A DNA stretch of 64,000 nucleotides from G963720515 sp963720515 (GCA_963720515.1 OY970397.1:1860001-1924000); one strand, 5' to 3'; counted from the first letter of the stretch, positions 15,831 to 26,278 are shown. Program-made: numbers and translations. Notes: a model not told the origin generated them from the sequence alone.

Positions 15831-16479
15831 CCTCCGCCTCGCGGCCGTGCTCGCGGCCGCGGCGGCGCTCCTCACCGCAGGCTGCGGCGAGAAGGTGACG
15901 TCCACGCAGGGCGCCGACACGGCGAACGGGAAGCAGCTCTTCGTCGAGAAGTGCGGGAGCTGCCACACGCTCGCCGACGCCGGAACGAACGGGCAGGTCG
16001 GCCCGAACCTCGACGAGGCGTTCAAGTACGCGCGGGAGGACGGCTTCGACAACTCGACGATCTTCGAGGTCGTCCTCGAGCAGATGAAGATCCCGGGCGC
16101 GCCGATGCCGCAGTTCGACGACCCGGACGACAAGGCGAACTACCTCACCGAGCAGCAGCTCACGAATGTGGCGGCCTACGTCGCCTCGGTCGCAGGGAAG
16201 GCCGTCGCGGGCGGCGCGACGTCCACCGGGACGGGCACGCAGGCGGCGTCGGATCCGAAGGCGATGTTCACGCAGAGCTGCGGAAGCTGCCACACGATGG
16301 CCGCCGCCGGGACGACCGGGACCGTGGGCCCGAACCTCGACGACCTGAAGCCCTCGCTCCAGGCCGCGATCGAGCAGATCACGAACGGCGGCGGCGGCAT
16401 GCCGCCTTTCAAGGGCCAGCTCACGGACGCCCAGATCAAGGCGCTCGCGCAGTACGTCGTCGACTCGACGAGCGGCTAG
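15796..16479 (+). CDS. Di-haem cytochrome c lipoprotein
   Basis: An exported electron carrier of 227 residues. The signal peptide ends in LLTAGC, so it is probably lipid-anchored. Two class I c-type domains each have CGSCH (the first at residues 53-57, the second near 160) and a distal methionine candidate (PMPQF; MPPFKG). TTG 15796 is the likely start, inside the end of the STAS gene. It is convergent with the caa3 oxidase operon and shares a CTAG with it, and is a plausible electron donor to that oxidase. Confidence 0.9.
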   Translation: MRRPTPPRRRPSLRLAAVLAAAAALLTAGCGEKVTSTQGADTANGKQLFVEKCGSCHTLADAGTNGQVGPNLDEAFKYAREDGFDNSTIFEVVLEQMKIPGAPMPQFDDPDDKANYLTEQQLTNVAAYVASVAGKAVAGGATSTGTGTQAASDPKAMFTQSCGSCHTMAAAGTTGTVGPNLDDLKPSLQAAIEQITNGGGGMPPFKGQLTDAQIKALAQYVVDSTSG

Positions 16480-17126
16480 CCGGCTTCGCGCTCGCGCTCG
16501 AGATCCACGACCACGTGGGTGATCTGGCACGGGTAGGTCTCGCGCGCGCGGCCGACGAGATCCCGCTCGAGCCAGTTCGAGCGGCCCGGCGGGTGGGTCG
16601 ACACGATGATCTCGTCCGCGGGGAACGCGCGGAGCGCGTCGCCGATCGCCTGGAGGGGGTCGTCGTCGCCGACCTGGCCGCTCGCGCCCACGCCGGCCGT
16701 CCGGAGCGCCGCGAGCGACGCGTCCAGCCGTTCCTGCGCCTGGGCCCGCGCGCCGTCCTCGTCCGACGTCCAGTGCCGGATCCGGGAGTTCAGCGCCGGC
16801 GTGACGACGAGCACCTCGGACGGCCCCTGACTCGTGTGGGCGACGACCTCGTCGCGGAGCGCCGTGCCGGCGACGGTCTCGTTCGCGACGACGAGGACGC
16901 GATGGACGCCGTCCGGGCGGTGCCGGTCCCACACCGCCGGCTCGGTCACCTTCGGGTCGCTCTTCAGGAAGAACCCGACGGCGATCCCGACCGCGAGCGC
17001 GAGGAAGACGACGAACCCCACCTTCGGGCCGCCGAGCCAGACCGCGAGCCCGACGACGGCCGCGAGCGCCACGACGACGAGCACGAAGCTGAAGGCCTCG
17101 GCTTCCGTTCGCAGCGGATTTCGCAC
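16476..17126 (-). CDS. Membrane-anchored UspA-like protein
   Basis: A 216-residue protein with two hydrophobic helices at the N-terminus (about residues 13-55) followed by a single Usp-like alpha/beta domain: VHRVLVVANETVAG, then DGARAQAQERLDASLAALRTAG and DEIIVSTHPPGRSNWLERDLV. The fold matches universal stress proteins, but an obvious GxxGxxxxG ATP loop is not seen. GTG start 10 bp after ctaE. It is the last gene of the oxidase operon and shares homologous stretches with the double-Usp gene in the same operon. Confidence 0.75.
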   Translation of the reverse strand: MRNPLRTEAEAFSFVLVVVALAAVVGLAVWLGGPKVGFVVFLALAVGIAVGFFLKSDPKVTEPAVWDRHRPDGVHRVLVVANETVAGTALRDEVVAHTSQGPSEVLVVTPALNSRIRHWTSDEDGARAQAQERLDASLAALRTAGVGASGQVGDDDPLQAIGDALRAFPADEIIVSTHPPGRSNWLERDLVGRARETYPCQITHVVVDLEREREAG

Positions 17127-17136
17127 GCGGCTCCCC

Positions 17137-17757
17137 CTAGATCACGTACACGACCGTGAACACGACTATCCACATTACGTCCACGAAGTGCCAATAGATC
17201 CCGGGGATCTCGACGCCGAGGTGGTCGTGGCCTTCGGGGCCGTAGTGCCCGCGGATCGAACGGACGAGCGCGAAGGCGAGGAGGTTGAGCCCCACGAAGA
17301 CGTGCGCGCCGTGCAGGCCGGTCAGGCCGAAGAAGGTCGAGGCGAAGGCGTCCGACCCGGGACCGAAGCCGATGCGCGAGTACTCGCGGAGCTGGATGCA
17401 GAGGAACGTGAGCCCGAGCAGGAAGGTGAGCGAGAGCCCGGCGATGAGTCCCGCGCGGTGGTTCCGCTTGATCGACTGGAGCGCCCAGTGCATCGAGAAG
17501 CTCGATGTCACGAGGATGATCGTGTTCAGGAACGCGAGGAAGACCGGCAGGTGGTAGCCCGGCGGCGGCCAGCTCTCGTGCGGGACGACGACGCGCACGA
17601 AGAAGAGCGCCGTGAAGAACGACCCGAAGAGCATGATCTCCGAGGCGATGAAGAGGTAGATCCCGAGGAGCCGCGCGTCCACGCGCGAGCTGACGTTCGC
17701 GGTGGGCGGCCCGTGGTGCTCGTGCTCGTGTCCGGGGGAGACCGACGCAGCTTCCAT
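17137..17757 (-). CDS. ctaE: Cytochrome c oxidase subunit III
   Basis: A 206-residue integral subunit III of the haem-copper oxidase, with five or so membrane helices. Recognisable parts are LGIYLFIASEIMLFGSFF, the conserved GLHGAHVFVGL segment, and IYWHFVDVMWIVVF near the end. The His-rich N-terminus (HEHEHHG) is short. It overlaps the upstream Usp gene by one base. The order ctaC-ctaD-Usp-ctaE is unusual; normally ctaE follows ctaD directly or with ctaF. Confidence 0.93.
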   Translation of the reverse strand: MEAASVSPGHEHEHHGPPTANVSSRVDARLLGIYLFIASEIMLFGSFFTALFFVRVVVPHESWPPPGYHLPVFLAFLNTIILVTSSFSMHWALQSIKRNHRAGLIAGLSLTFLLGLTFLCIQLREYSRIGFGPGSDAFASTFFGLTGLHGAHVFVGLNLLAFALVRSIRGHYGPEGHDHLGVEIPGIYWHFVDVMWIVVFTVVYVI

Positions 17758-18584
17758 CAGGCTCTCGCCTCCGCGGGCTCGACGACGACGTGCGTGAGAG
17801 GGAGCTTGGTCTCCTTGCGGATCCGCTCCGGCACGTCGCGGCGGAGCCAGCCCGACGTCGCATGCGGGAACGTTGAGAGGATGATCTCGTCCACGCGCTC
17901 GTCGTGGACCGCGTTGATCGCGGCCGCGACTGGGTCGGGATCGCCGACGCGGCCGGTGGCCTCGACGCCCGCGGCGTGGAGCTGCGCGAGCGTCCGGTCG
18001 ACGCGGTTCTCGGCGCCAGGCGGGTCGGCCGGGACGACGACGGTGAACTCGGCGGGCGACTGGCGGGCTCGCTCCTGCACGGCCGCGAGCACCGGCGCGC
18101 CGACGACGGTCTCGCTCCCGAGGACGAGGACGTGCGCGCGCTCGCGCGGCTCGGTCAGGTCGACGACGACGTGCTCGACCGGGATCGGGTCGGCGATCCG
18201 CCGGGCCCGCTCGACGAGGTCGCCGCGCAGCCAGCCCGAGCGCGTCTCGGGGTGCGTCGAGATGATCACCTCGTCGGGCTCGTACTCCGCGAGCCCGTCA
18301 CGGAGCGCGTGCACGGGATCGGGGTCGACCACCGCGCCACGTGCCGCGATGCCGGCCTCGTGTAAGAGGTCGAGCGTCCGGCGGAGGCGGCGCTCGGCGG
18401 CCGAGCGGCGCTCGTCCTCGTAGACGACGTACCCGGCACGCGGAGCGTTCTGCGGGCTGATGACGGTGACCCGGATCGGCCCCTCCGCCGCGCGCTCGCG
18501 CAGGAGGTCGAGGAGCGATCGGCCCACGACCGTCTCGTTCGCGAGCACGAGGATGTGGCGGACGCCGTCCGCGCGCTCGCTCAT
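17757..18584 (-). CDS. Tandem UspA-like protein encoded between ctaD and ctaE
   Basis: A 275-residue cytoplasmic protein made of two homologous Usp-like halves. The first has VRHILVLANETVVGRSLLD and DEVIISTHPETRSGWLRGDL; the second has AHVLVLGSETVVGAPVL and DEIILSTFPHATSGWLRRDV. Each half ends with a LTHVVVE or VEHVVVD strand. It starts at an ATG overlapping the ctaD stop by 4 nt and ends overlapping ctaE, so it is made together with the oxidase. A regulatory or assembly role is inference from position only. Confidence 0.78.
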   Translation of the reverse strand: MSERADGVRHILVLANETVVGRSLLDLLRERAAEGPIRVTVISPQNAPRAGYVVYEDERRSAAERRLRRTLDLLHEAGIAARGAVVDPDPVHALRDGLAEYEPDEVIISTHPETRSGWLRGDLVERARRIADPIPVEHVVVDLTEPRERAHVLVLGSETVVGAPVLAAVQERARQSPAEFTVVVPADPPGAENRVDRTLAQLHAAGVEATGRVGDPDPVAAAINAVHDERVDEIILSTFPHATSGWLRRDVPERIRKETKLPLTHVVVEPAEARA

Positions 18585-20524
18585 ACGAGCTCCTCGAGCG
18601 GCGCGGGCTTGTGGCCCTCGGTGGTCGGCTCGCCGTGCACGATCGCGTGGCGCGCGCCCGGCGTGCCGTACTCGTACGGGCTCCCGACCACCTGCGGGAT
18701 CTCGTCGAAGTTGAAGACGGGCGGCGGCGACGACACCTGCCATTCGAGCGTCAGCGACCGCCACGGGTTCGCGGGCGCGATCGGCCCCGACCGCCAGCTC
18801 GTGATCATGTTGTAGAGGAAGACGAGCGTCGACGCTCCGAGCGCGAACGACGCGATCGAGATGAAGAAATTCCAGTTCCCGAAGGCTGCGTCGTAGTCGG
18901 CGACCCGGCGCGGCATCCCGCGGATCCCGATGTAGTGCATGGGGAAGAACGTCAGGTTGAAGCCGACGAACGTCATCCAGAAGTGGATCTTCCCGAGGCG
19001 CTCGTTGTACATCCGCCCGGTCATCTTCGGGAACCAGAAGTAGATCCCGGCGAAGATCGTGAAGAGCGAGCCGCCGAAGAGGACGTAGTGGATGTGGGCG
19101 ACGATGAAGTACGTGTCGCTCACGTGGATGTCGATGGGCACGGAGCCGAGGTAGACGCCCGAGAGCCCGCCTATGACGAACATCGTGAGGAAGCCCATGG
19201 CGAACAGCATGGGCGTTTTGAAGTGGATCCTCCCCTCCCACATCGTGGCGAGCCACGAGAACACCTTGATGCCGGTCGGGACGGCGATGATCATCGTCGT
19301 CACCATCATCGGGACGCGCAGCCACGCGGCCATGCCGCTGACGAACATGTGGTGCGCCCACACGGAGAACCCGAGGATCAGGATGGCCATCAGCGACAAC
19401 GCCATCAGCCGGTAGCCGAAAATCGGCTTCCGTGCAAAGACGGAGATCACCTCCGAGGCGATGCCGAAGCCGGGCAGCATCATGATGTAGACGGCCGGGT
19501 GCGAGTAGAACCAGAAGATGTGCTGGTACCCGATCACGTAGCCGCCCTTGGCCGGCTCGAAGAAGCCGGTGTGCAGCACGTGGTCGAAGAGGATGAAGAA
19601 CTGCGAGCCGGCGATGAACGGCGTCGCGATCACGACGAGGGTCGACGTGGCGAAGTTCGCCCAGACGAGCAGCGGCATGCGCCAGAAGGTCATCCCCGGC
19701 GCGCGCATGGTGATGATGGTCACCAGGAAGTTGAGGGCGGTCATGATCGACGACGCGCCCGCCCACTGGACGCCCATCTGGAACATGAGGTTCCCGTCGG
19801 GCTGCTGCACGGCGAGCGGCGCGTAGTTCGTCCAGCCGGCCGCGAACGGACCGATGATGAAGCTCGAGAGCATCATCAGGCCGGCGATCGGGAGGAGCCA
19901 GAACGAGAGGGCGTTCAGGCGCGGGAACGCCATGTCGGGCGCGCCGATCATGAGCGGGATCACGTAGTTCCCGAGCCCGGCGAACGCGGGGATGACGAAC
20001 AGGAAGATCATCAGCGAGGCGTGCACGCTGAAGAGGCCGTTGTAGGCCTGGGTGGACACGAACTGCATGCCGGGCTGCGCGAGTTCTGCGCGCATGAACA
20101 TCGCCAGGAGGCCGGCGGCGACGAAGAAGAAGATCGTCGTCACGAGGTACTGGACGCCGATCACCTTGTGGTCGGTGTTGACCCGGAAGTAGTCGCGCCA
20201 TGAGTAGGCGCCGTGTCCCGAGTGGTCCTCGGCGCGCGACGGGCGGCCCGAGATCCAGTAAGCCCAGTAGTCGAAGCCGCCGATCCCGGCGAGGAAACCG
20301 AGGGGCGTCGTGACCATCAGCACCGTGATCCACACGGGCTCGAGGAGGAGCGGGTCCCACCCGAGGATCGCGCGCCACGCGGCGACGATTCCCGTCCCGA
20401 CGAGGAAGCCGACGGGAGTCGTCCAGGCCGCGCGCAGCCAGCCGGGCGCGAGCAGCCGTTTGAGGCCGCGGGGCCCGCTCGACGGCGGTGCGTGGACCTG
20501 CTCGGGTGCGGCCACGGTCGTCAT
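18581..20524 (-). CDS. ctaD: Cytochrome c oxidase subunit I, A2-type
   Basis: Catalytic subunit (647 residues) that reduces O2 to water and pumps protons. Haem a ligand histidines lie in VHASLMIF and HIHYVLFG. The CuB histidine/tyrosine segment reads WFYSHPAVYIMMLPGFG and the second CuB pair is WAHHMF. The YSHPxVY motif, without the D-channel glutamate of HPEVY, is the established signature of A2-type haem-copper oxidases such as those of Thermus. The K-channel region TGIKVFSWLATMW is present. It overlaps ctaC by 4 nt. Confidence 0.96.
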   Translation of the reverse strand: MTTVAAPEQVHAPPSSGPRGLKRLLAPGWLRAAWTTPVGFLVGTGIVAAWRAILGWDPLLLEPVWITVLMVTTPLGFLAGIGGFDYWAYWISGRPSRAEDHSGHGAYSWRDYFRVNTDHKVIGVQYLVTTIFFFVAAGLLAMFMRAELAQPGMQFVSTQAYNGLFSVHASLMIFLFVIPAFAGLGNYVIPLMIGAPDMAFPRLNALSFWLLPIAGLMMLSSFIIGPFAAGWTNYAPLAVQQPDGNLMFQMGVQWAGASSIMTALNFLVTIITMRAPGMTFWRMPLLVWANFATSTLVVIATPFIAGSQFFILFDHVLHTGFFEPAKGGYVIGYQHIFWFYSHPAVYIMMLPGFGIASEVISVFARKPIFGYRLMALSLMAILILGFSVWAHHMFVSGMAAWLRVPMMVTTMIIAVPTGIKVFSWLATMWEGRIHFKTPMLFAMGFLTMFVIGGLSGVYLGSVPIDIHVSDTYFIVAHIHYVLFGGSLFTIFAGIYFWFPKMTGRMYNERLGKIHFWMTFVGFNLTFFPMHYIGIRGMPRRVADYDAAFGNWNFFISIASFALGASTLVFLYNMITSWRSGPIAPANPWRSLTLEWQVSSPPPVFNFDEIPQVVGSPYEYGTPGARHAIVHGEPTTEGHKPAPLEELV

Positions 20525-21519
20525 CGCGTCGCCGACCCCTGGAGGAACTCGACGAGCGCGTCGATCTGCTCCTTCGAGAGCGAGTCCTGGAAGGTGGACG
20601 GCATCACGTTCGGCTGGTATCCGGCAGCGATCTCGGCGTTCGGATCGACGATCGACTCGCGGATGAAGTCCGCGTCCTTCCCGGCGAGCACCTTATCGAG
20701 GTCGGGACCGACCTCCGCAGTCGCGCCCGCGGCCTTGAACGTGTGGCAGCCCGCGCACCCGGCGCTCGCGAAGATGGACTTGCCGTCGGCGGCGCCGCCG
20801 GCCCCTCCGGCGGCGGCCGGGGGCTTCGCCGCCGCCCATTTCGCGTAGTCGGCCGCGGAGAGCACGCGCGCCTGCGACCGCATGACGGCGTGGCCGAGCC
20901 CGCAGAGCTCGGTGCAGATGAGGTCGTACGTGCCGACCTTGGTCGGCGTGATGGTCAGCGTCGTGATCACGCCGGGCACGGCGTCCTGCTTCATGCGGAA
21001 CTCGGGCACCCAGAACGAGTGGATCACGTCCTTCGACGTGATGAGGAGCTCGATCGGCTTGTCCACCTCGAGCACGAGCTCGCCCGTCGTGCGCTCCGGA
21101 TCGGCGTACTTGAAGCTCCACGCGAACTGCTGCGCCGTGACCTCGATCCGCTTCGAGTCCGAGGGCGTGTCGGTGATCTCGGCGAGGACGACGGCGCTGA
21201 AGACCGACATCGCGATGACGAGGACGGTCGGGATCGCCGTCCAAACGATCTCGAGGCCCGTGTGCCCGTGGATCGGCGAGCCGTCGTCCATGTCGTCGGG
21301 CGGCGCCCGGAACTTCCAGCACTCGTAGACGGCGACGCCGGCGACCATGGCGAAGATGACCGCGCAGATGATCGCGACGAACCAGAAGACCTCGTCCACG
21401 TCGTTCGCCTGGGTGGAGGCGGCGTCCGGAAGCCACGGGATGAAGTACGCGAACGCAAAGGTGATCACCCCGGCCACGAGGCCGATCAGAACCATCTGGA
21501 TGACCGCGCGCCTACGCAT
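20521..21519 (-). CDS. ctaC: Cytochrome c oxidase subunit II fused to cytochrome c (caa3-type)
   Basis: A 332-residue subunit II with two N-terminal helices, the cupredoxin domain holding CuA (HSFWVPEF and CTELCGLGHAVM), and a C-terminal cytochrome c domain with CAGCH followed by GPDLDKVL and a methionine ligand candidate in NVMPSTF. The fusion defines a caa3 oxidase, which takes electrons from another cytochrome c or from complex III. A TAGGGT hexamer lies 15 nt before the ATG. First gene of the operon. Confidence 0.95.
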   Translation of the reverse strand: MRRRAVIQMVLIGLVAGVITFAFAYFIPWLPDAASTQANDVDEVFWFVAIICAVIFAMVAGVAVYECWKFRAPPDDMDDGSPIHGHTGLEIVWTAIPTVLVIAMSVFSAVVLAEITDTPSDSKRIEVTAQQFAWSFKYADPERTTGELVLEVDKPIELLITSKDVIHSFWVPEFRMKQDAVPGVITTLTITPTKVGTYDLICTELCGLGHAVMRSQARVLSAADYAKWAAAKPPAAAGGAGGAADGKSIFASAGCAGCHTFKAAGATAEVGPDLDKVLAGKDADFIRESIVDPNAEIAAGYQPNVMPSTFQDSLSKEQIDALVEFLQGSATR

Positions 21520-21704
21520 GCCCGAGCGGCCCGAACCCTAACGAACCCGCACCCCGAACGAGGGCCGCACCAGCAGGGGTTAAGTGCGGTTCGCCACGTC
21601 GCGTTTTCCGTCGCCCGCCGCGGATGATTCCACGCGTGTGCGCGCCCTCAGCGCGGCTCGCCGGAGTCGAAGCCGTCGGGCGCCGCACGGCGCGACCGGG
21701 CGGA

Positions 21705-22802
21705 CTAGGAGGAGACGAGCGGCAGCGGCTTCACGATGCCGACGCCGCGCTCGCGCTTGCTCTCCGCGACCGTGCGTGCGAGCTCGACGATCGCCTGCGA
21801 GACCTCGGCGTCGGGCTCGGCCAGGACGATCGGCTCGCCCTCGTCGGCGAGCGCGGCGAGGCGCGGGTCGAACGGGATCCGCGCGAGGAGCGGCGCCTCG
21901 ATCTCCTCCGAGAGCGCCTGTCCGCCGCCGGAGCCGAAGAGCTCCTCGCCCGAGCCGGTCATGTACGCCATGTTCTCGACGACGCCGAGGAGGCGCATGT
22001 TCGTCTTCCGCGCCATCTGCGCGGCCCGCACGGCGACCTGCTGCGCGGCCCGCTGCGGCGTCGTGACGACGAGCGCCTCGGCGCGCGGGAGGAGCTGGCC
22101 GAGCGAGATCGCGACGTCGCCCGTGCCCGGCGGCATGTCCACGACGAGCGTGTCGAGCTCGCCCCAGTGGACGTCCGAGAGGAACTGCTCGAGCGCCCGG
22201 TGGAGCATCGGCCCTCGCCACATGACCGGCGCGTTGTCGTCGAGGAAGAAGCCGATCGACATGACCTTGAGGTCGCCGCGGACGGGCGGGACGATCATCC
22301 GATCCACGGTGATCGGCCGCTGGTGGACGCCGAGCATGTGCGGGATCGAGTAGCCGTAGACGTCGGCGTCCACGATGCCGACGCGCTGCCCGAGCGTCGT
22401 GAACGCGGCGGCGAGGTTCGCGGCCAGCGAGGACTTGCCGACGCCGCCCTTGCCGCTCGCGACCGCGACCACGCGGGTCGAGGCGTCCACGGAGATCCCC
22501 GGCGTGCGCTCGGCGACGCCGCCGCGCAGCCGCGTCGTGAGGGCGGTCTTCTCCTCCGGCGTCATGACCGAGAACGTGAGCCCGACGGACTCGACGCCGA
22601 GCGGGCGCAGCGCGTCCGCGACCTGGGTCTCGAAGCTCGCGCGAAGCGGGCAGCCGGCGGTGGTCAGCGCGATCTCGACCTCGGCCCGCGTGCCCTCGAC
22701 CTCGGCGCGGCGCACCATGTCGAGCTCGATCACGGAGCGGTGGAGCTCGGGGTCGATCACGCGCTCGAGCGCGGTGAGGATGTCGTCGCGGGTCGGCGTC
22801 AC
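21705..22802 (-). CDS. mrp: Mrp/ApbC-family Fe-S carrier P-loop ATPase
   Basis: A 365-residue Mrp/NBP35 protein that carries Fe-S clusters to apoproteins. An N-terminal MIP18/DUF59 domain (VIDPELHRSVIELDMV) is followed by the deviant Walker A SGKGGVGKSSLAANLA, DADVYGYSIPHMLGV and the VVDMPPGTGD switch. The usual CxxC of many Mrp proteins is not obvious in the C-terminal part. GTG start with TAGGGT 7 nt upstream. It lies between the oxidase operon and a divergent GNAT gene. Confidence 0.9.
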   Translation of the reverse strand: MTPTRDDILTALERVIDPELHRSVIELDMVRRAEVEGTRAEVEIALTTAGCPLRASFETQVADALRPLGVESVGLTFSVMTPEEKTALTTRLRGGVAERTPGISVDASTRVVAVASGKGGVGKSSLAANLAAAFTTLGQRVGIVDADVYGYSIPHMLGVHQRPITVDRMIVPPVRGDLKVMSIGFFLDDNAPVMWRGPMLHRALEQFLSDVHWGELDTLVVDMPPGTGDVAISLGQLLPRAEALVVTTPQRAAQQVAVRAAQMARKTNMRLLGVVENMAYMTGSGEELFGSGGGQALSEEIEAPLLARIPFDPRLAALADEGEPIVLAEPDAEVSQAIVELARTVAESKRERGVGIVKPLPLVSS

Positions 22803-22815
22803 GTGATCTACCCTA
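22803..22815 (-). promoter_or_regulatory. Leaderless-type -10 hexamer of mrp
   Basis: TAGGGT on the minus strand (22815-22810) is followed by 7 nt and the GTG start. No Shine-Dalgarno sequence fits in the gap. Confidence 0.4.
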
Positions 22816-22859
22816 GCAGCGCACCGGACGCCCGAAATTCCCTGCTACCACGCATTTTT

Positions 22860-23477
22860 TTGATCGATCCCGCCAGCCTCCCCGCCCGCCTCGAAGGCCG
22901 CGTCGTCGTCCTCGAGCCGCTCCGCCGTGACCACGGGCCAGGGCTCTACGACGCGATGCAGGATCCGGAGATCTGGAGCTGGCTCCCGATCGCGCAGCCG
23001 ACGACCGAGGAGGCCTTCGCGGCCTGGCTCGACACGGCGCTGGGGAACGCCGAGGCGGGCGTCGAGGTCCCGTTCGCGCAGCTCCGCGCCTCGGACGGGA
23101 CGCCGATCGGCAGCACGCGGTTCATGACGATCCGGCCGGAGCACGACGGCGTCGAGATCGGCTGGACGTGGCTCGCGTCGAGCGAGTGGGGGACCGGGGC
23201 GAACGTCGAGGCGAAGCTCCTCCTCATGCGCCACGCGTTCGAGACGGTCCGCTGCATGCGGGTCGAGTTCAAGACGGACGCGCGGAACGAGCGCTCGCGG
23301 GCCGCGCTCGCCGCCCTGCCCGCGCAGTTCGAGGGCATCTCGCGCAAGCACATGCTCGTCCGCGACGGCCGGCTCCGCGACTCGGCCTGGTACGCGGTCA
23401 CGAACGACGACTGGCCCGAGGTCGAGGCCGCGCTCGAGGCCCGGCTCGACGCGAAGCTCGGCAGCCGCGGTGCGTAG
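22860..23477 (+). CDS. GNAT-family N-acetyltransferase (RimJ/RimL-like)
   Basis: A roughly 205-residue acetyltransferase using acetyl-CoA. The family start LEGRVVVLEPLRRDH, the middle IGSTRFMTI and EIGWTWLASSEWGTGANVE (acetyl-CoA-binding turn region) and the C-terminal VEFKTDARNERSRAAL follow the RimJ/RimL pattern used for protein N-termini or small amines. The start is uncertain: TTG 22860 is in frame just before the conserved domain, without a ribosome site. The target is unknown. Confidence 0.8.
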   Translation: MIDPASLPARLEGRVVVLEPLRRDHGPGLYDAMQDPEIWSWLPIAQPTTEEAFAAWLDTALGNAEAGVEVPFAQLRASDGTPIGSTRFMTIRPEHDGVEIGWTWLASSEWGTGANVEAKLLLMRHAFETVRCMRVEFKTDARNERSRAALAALPAQFEGISRKHMLVRDGRLRDSAWYAVTNDDWPEVEAALEARLDAKLGSRGA

Positions 23478-23486
23478 GCTTTCGGA
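23475..23486 (+). promoter_or_regulatory. Leaderless-type -10 hexamer of the GerMN lipoprotein gene
   Basis: TAGGCT (23475-23480) and exactly 6 nt precede the ATG at 23487. It overlaps the stop of the upstream gene. Confidence 0.45.
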
Positions 23487-24354
23487 ATGACGCTTCGGCT
23501 CCTCGCCGCGCTCTTCGCCGCGGGTCTCGCCCTCGCCGCGGCCGGCTGCGGTGACGACAAGTCGGGCGCAACCGGGTCCGCGGCGCAGACATCCGGCACG
23601 CCCACGTCGGGCACGCCGACCGGCGGAATGCCCACCACCGCCGACACTGGTACAACGCCGGCCGCCGCCGACACGGTCGGCTACCACGTCTGGTTTACGA
23701 AGAACGGCAACCTCGCGCCCATGTGGATCGAGGGCGAGAAGACGCTCGGCGTCCTGACCGAGGCGATGAAGCTCCTGCTCGCCGGGCCACCCTCCGGCTC
23801 AGGGCTCGACACGACGATCCCGGCCGGCACCGAGGTGCACGACCTCGGCTTTGCGAACGGCACCGCGACGCTCGACCTGAGCACGCAGTTCGCCGAAGGC
23901 ACGGTCGACCGCGCGCGGGTCGGCCAGGTCGTCTACACGCTGACGCAGTTCCCGACGGTGAAGAAGGTGCAGCTGACCGTGGAGGGCAAGCCCGTGGCCG
24001 GCGCACCGCCCAACCCGCAGGCCCGGAGCGACGCGTACGAGGAGATCCTCCCGGCGATCGTCGTCGTGAGCGCCGACCGGCCTCGACCCGGTGAAGAGCC
24101 CGCTCACCGTCACCGGCACCGCCGACGTCTTCGAGGCCAACGTGACGATCAAGGTGCTCGACGAGGGCGGCAACGAGCTGGCCTCGACGTTCACGACCGC
24201 GACGTGCGGGACCGGCTGCCGCGGCACGTTCGCGAAGCGCGTCTCGTTCGACGCGGAGCCGGGCGCCAAGATCACCCTCGTGCTCGCGGACGACGACGCC
24301 GACGGCGACGGAAAGCCGTCGCACGAGGTGAAGATCCCGCTCGTCGTCGGTTAG
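23487..24354 (+). CDS. GerMN/Gmad2 lipoprotein, frameshifted
   Basis: Exported lipoprotein (lipobox LAAAGC) with a Gly/Thr/Pro-rich linker, then a GerMN (sporulation/spore-germination-like) domain: WIEGEKTLGVLTEAMKLLL, TTIPAGTEVHDLGF, DRARVGQVVYTLTQFPTV. The following Gmad2 immunoglobulin-like domain (SPLTVTGTADVFEANVTI to the stop at 24354) lies in the next frame. The frame changes at 24077-24078, where an extra C breaks GAC-GGC; total length is 3n+1. These domain pairs are typical cell-surface proteins of Actinobacteria. It overlaps the convergent gene by 4 nt. Confidence 0.78.
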
Positions 24355-25162
24355 CCAAGCAGCACGGCGAGCTCGGCGCAGCGCTCCGGCGTCCCGGCCG
24401 CGACCACCTGCGAGCGGCCGACGAGGTCGAGCTTCGCCTCGCCGAACGGCCGGTTCGTGGGCAGGTCGATGGCGATCCCGCGCTCGTGGAGGAGGAGCTG
24501 CGCGGCGGCGATGTCCACCGACCGGGCGGGCTTGAGCGAGCACACCGCGTCCACGCGCCCAGCGGCGAGGTGGCAGAGCGAGAGCGCGAGCGAGCCGAGC
24601 ACACGGGTCCGCTCGGCCGTGCCGAGGAACGCGGGCAGGTGCGCGGCGATGAGCTCGGTCGTCGTCCCTTCGAGCGCCAGCATCTCGATCGTGTCCTTGG
24701 GGCCGGGGAGGGTGAGCGGCTCGCGGTTCAGGAACGCGCCCTCGCCGCGGATCGCCGTCCACTCCTCGCCGGTGCCGTAGTCGCGGACGAAGCCGGCAAC
24801 CACGTCGTCCATCGTCGGCCCGTCGGCGACGGCGATCGAGAGCGCATAGAACGGAAGGCCGCGCTTCGCGTTCACGCTGCCGTCGATCGGGTCCACCACG
24901 ACGTAGCACCCGGCCTCGTTGCGCCCGAACGTCCGCTCGCCGAGCTCCTCGGAGAGGACCGTGAACTCGGCGCCGCCGGCGGCCACGTCTTCGAGCACCC
25001 CGAGCACGGCGCCCTCGGCCTCGGCGTCCACCACGGTCGTCTCGTCGCCGCCCTCGCCGGTGCCGACGCCCAGCTCGCGTTCCTCTCGCGTCGGCAGCGC
25101 CTCGAGCGCGCGGGCGACGGCGTCGCCTGCACGGCGACACACGTCGAGCCACTCGGCCGGCG

Positions 25163-25166
<4 letters not shown>
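24351..25166 (-). CDS. Inositol-monophosphatase-family protein
   Basis: A 271-residue Mg-dependent, Li-sensitive phosphatase fold protein. The metal sites are recognisable as VLSEELGE (Glu) and DPIDGSVNAKRG; the third metal aspartate is in ARSVDIAAAQLLL. Substrates in the family include inositol phosphate, fructose bisphosphate, histidinol phosphate and PAP; sequence does not decide between them. Its start overlaps the stop of the DUF1015 gene by 4 nt, so the two are coupled. Confidence 0.87.
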
Positions 25167-26278
<1,112 letters not shown>

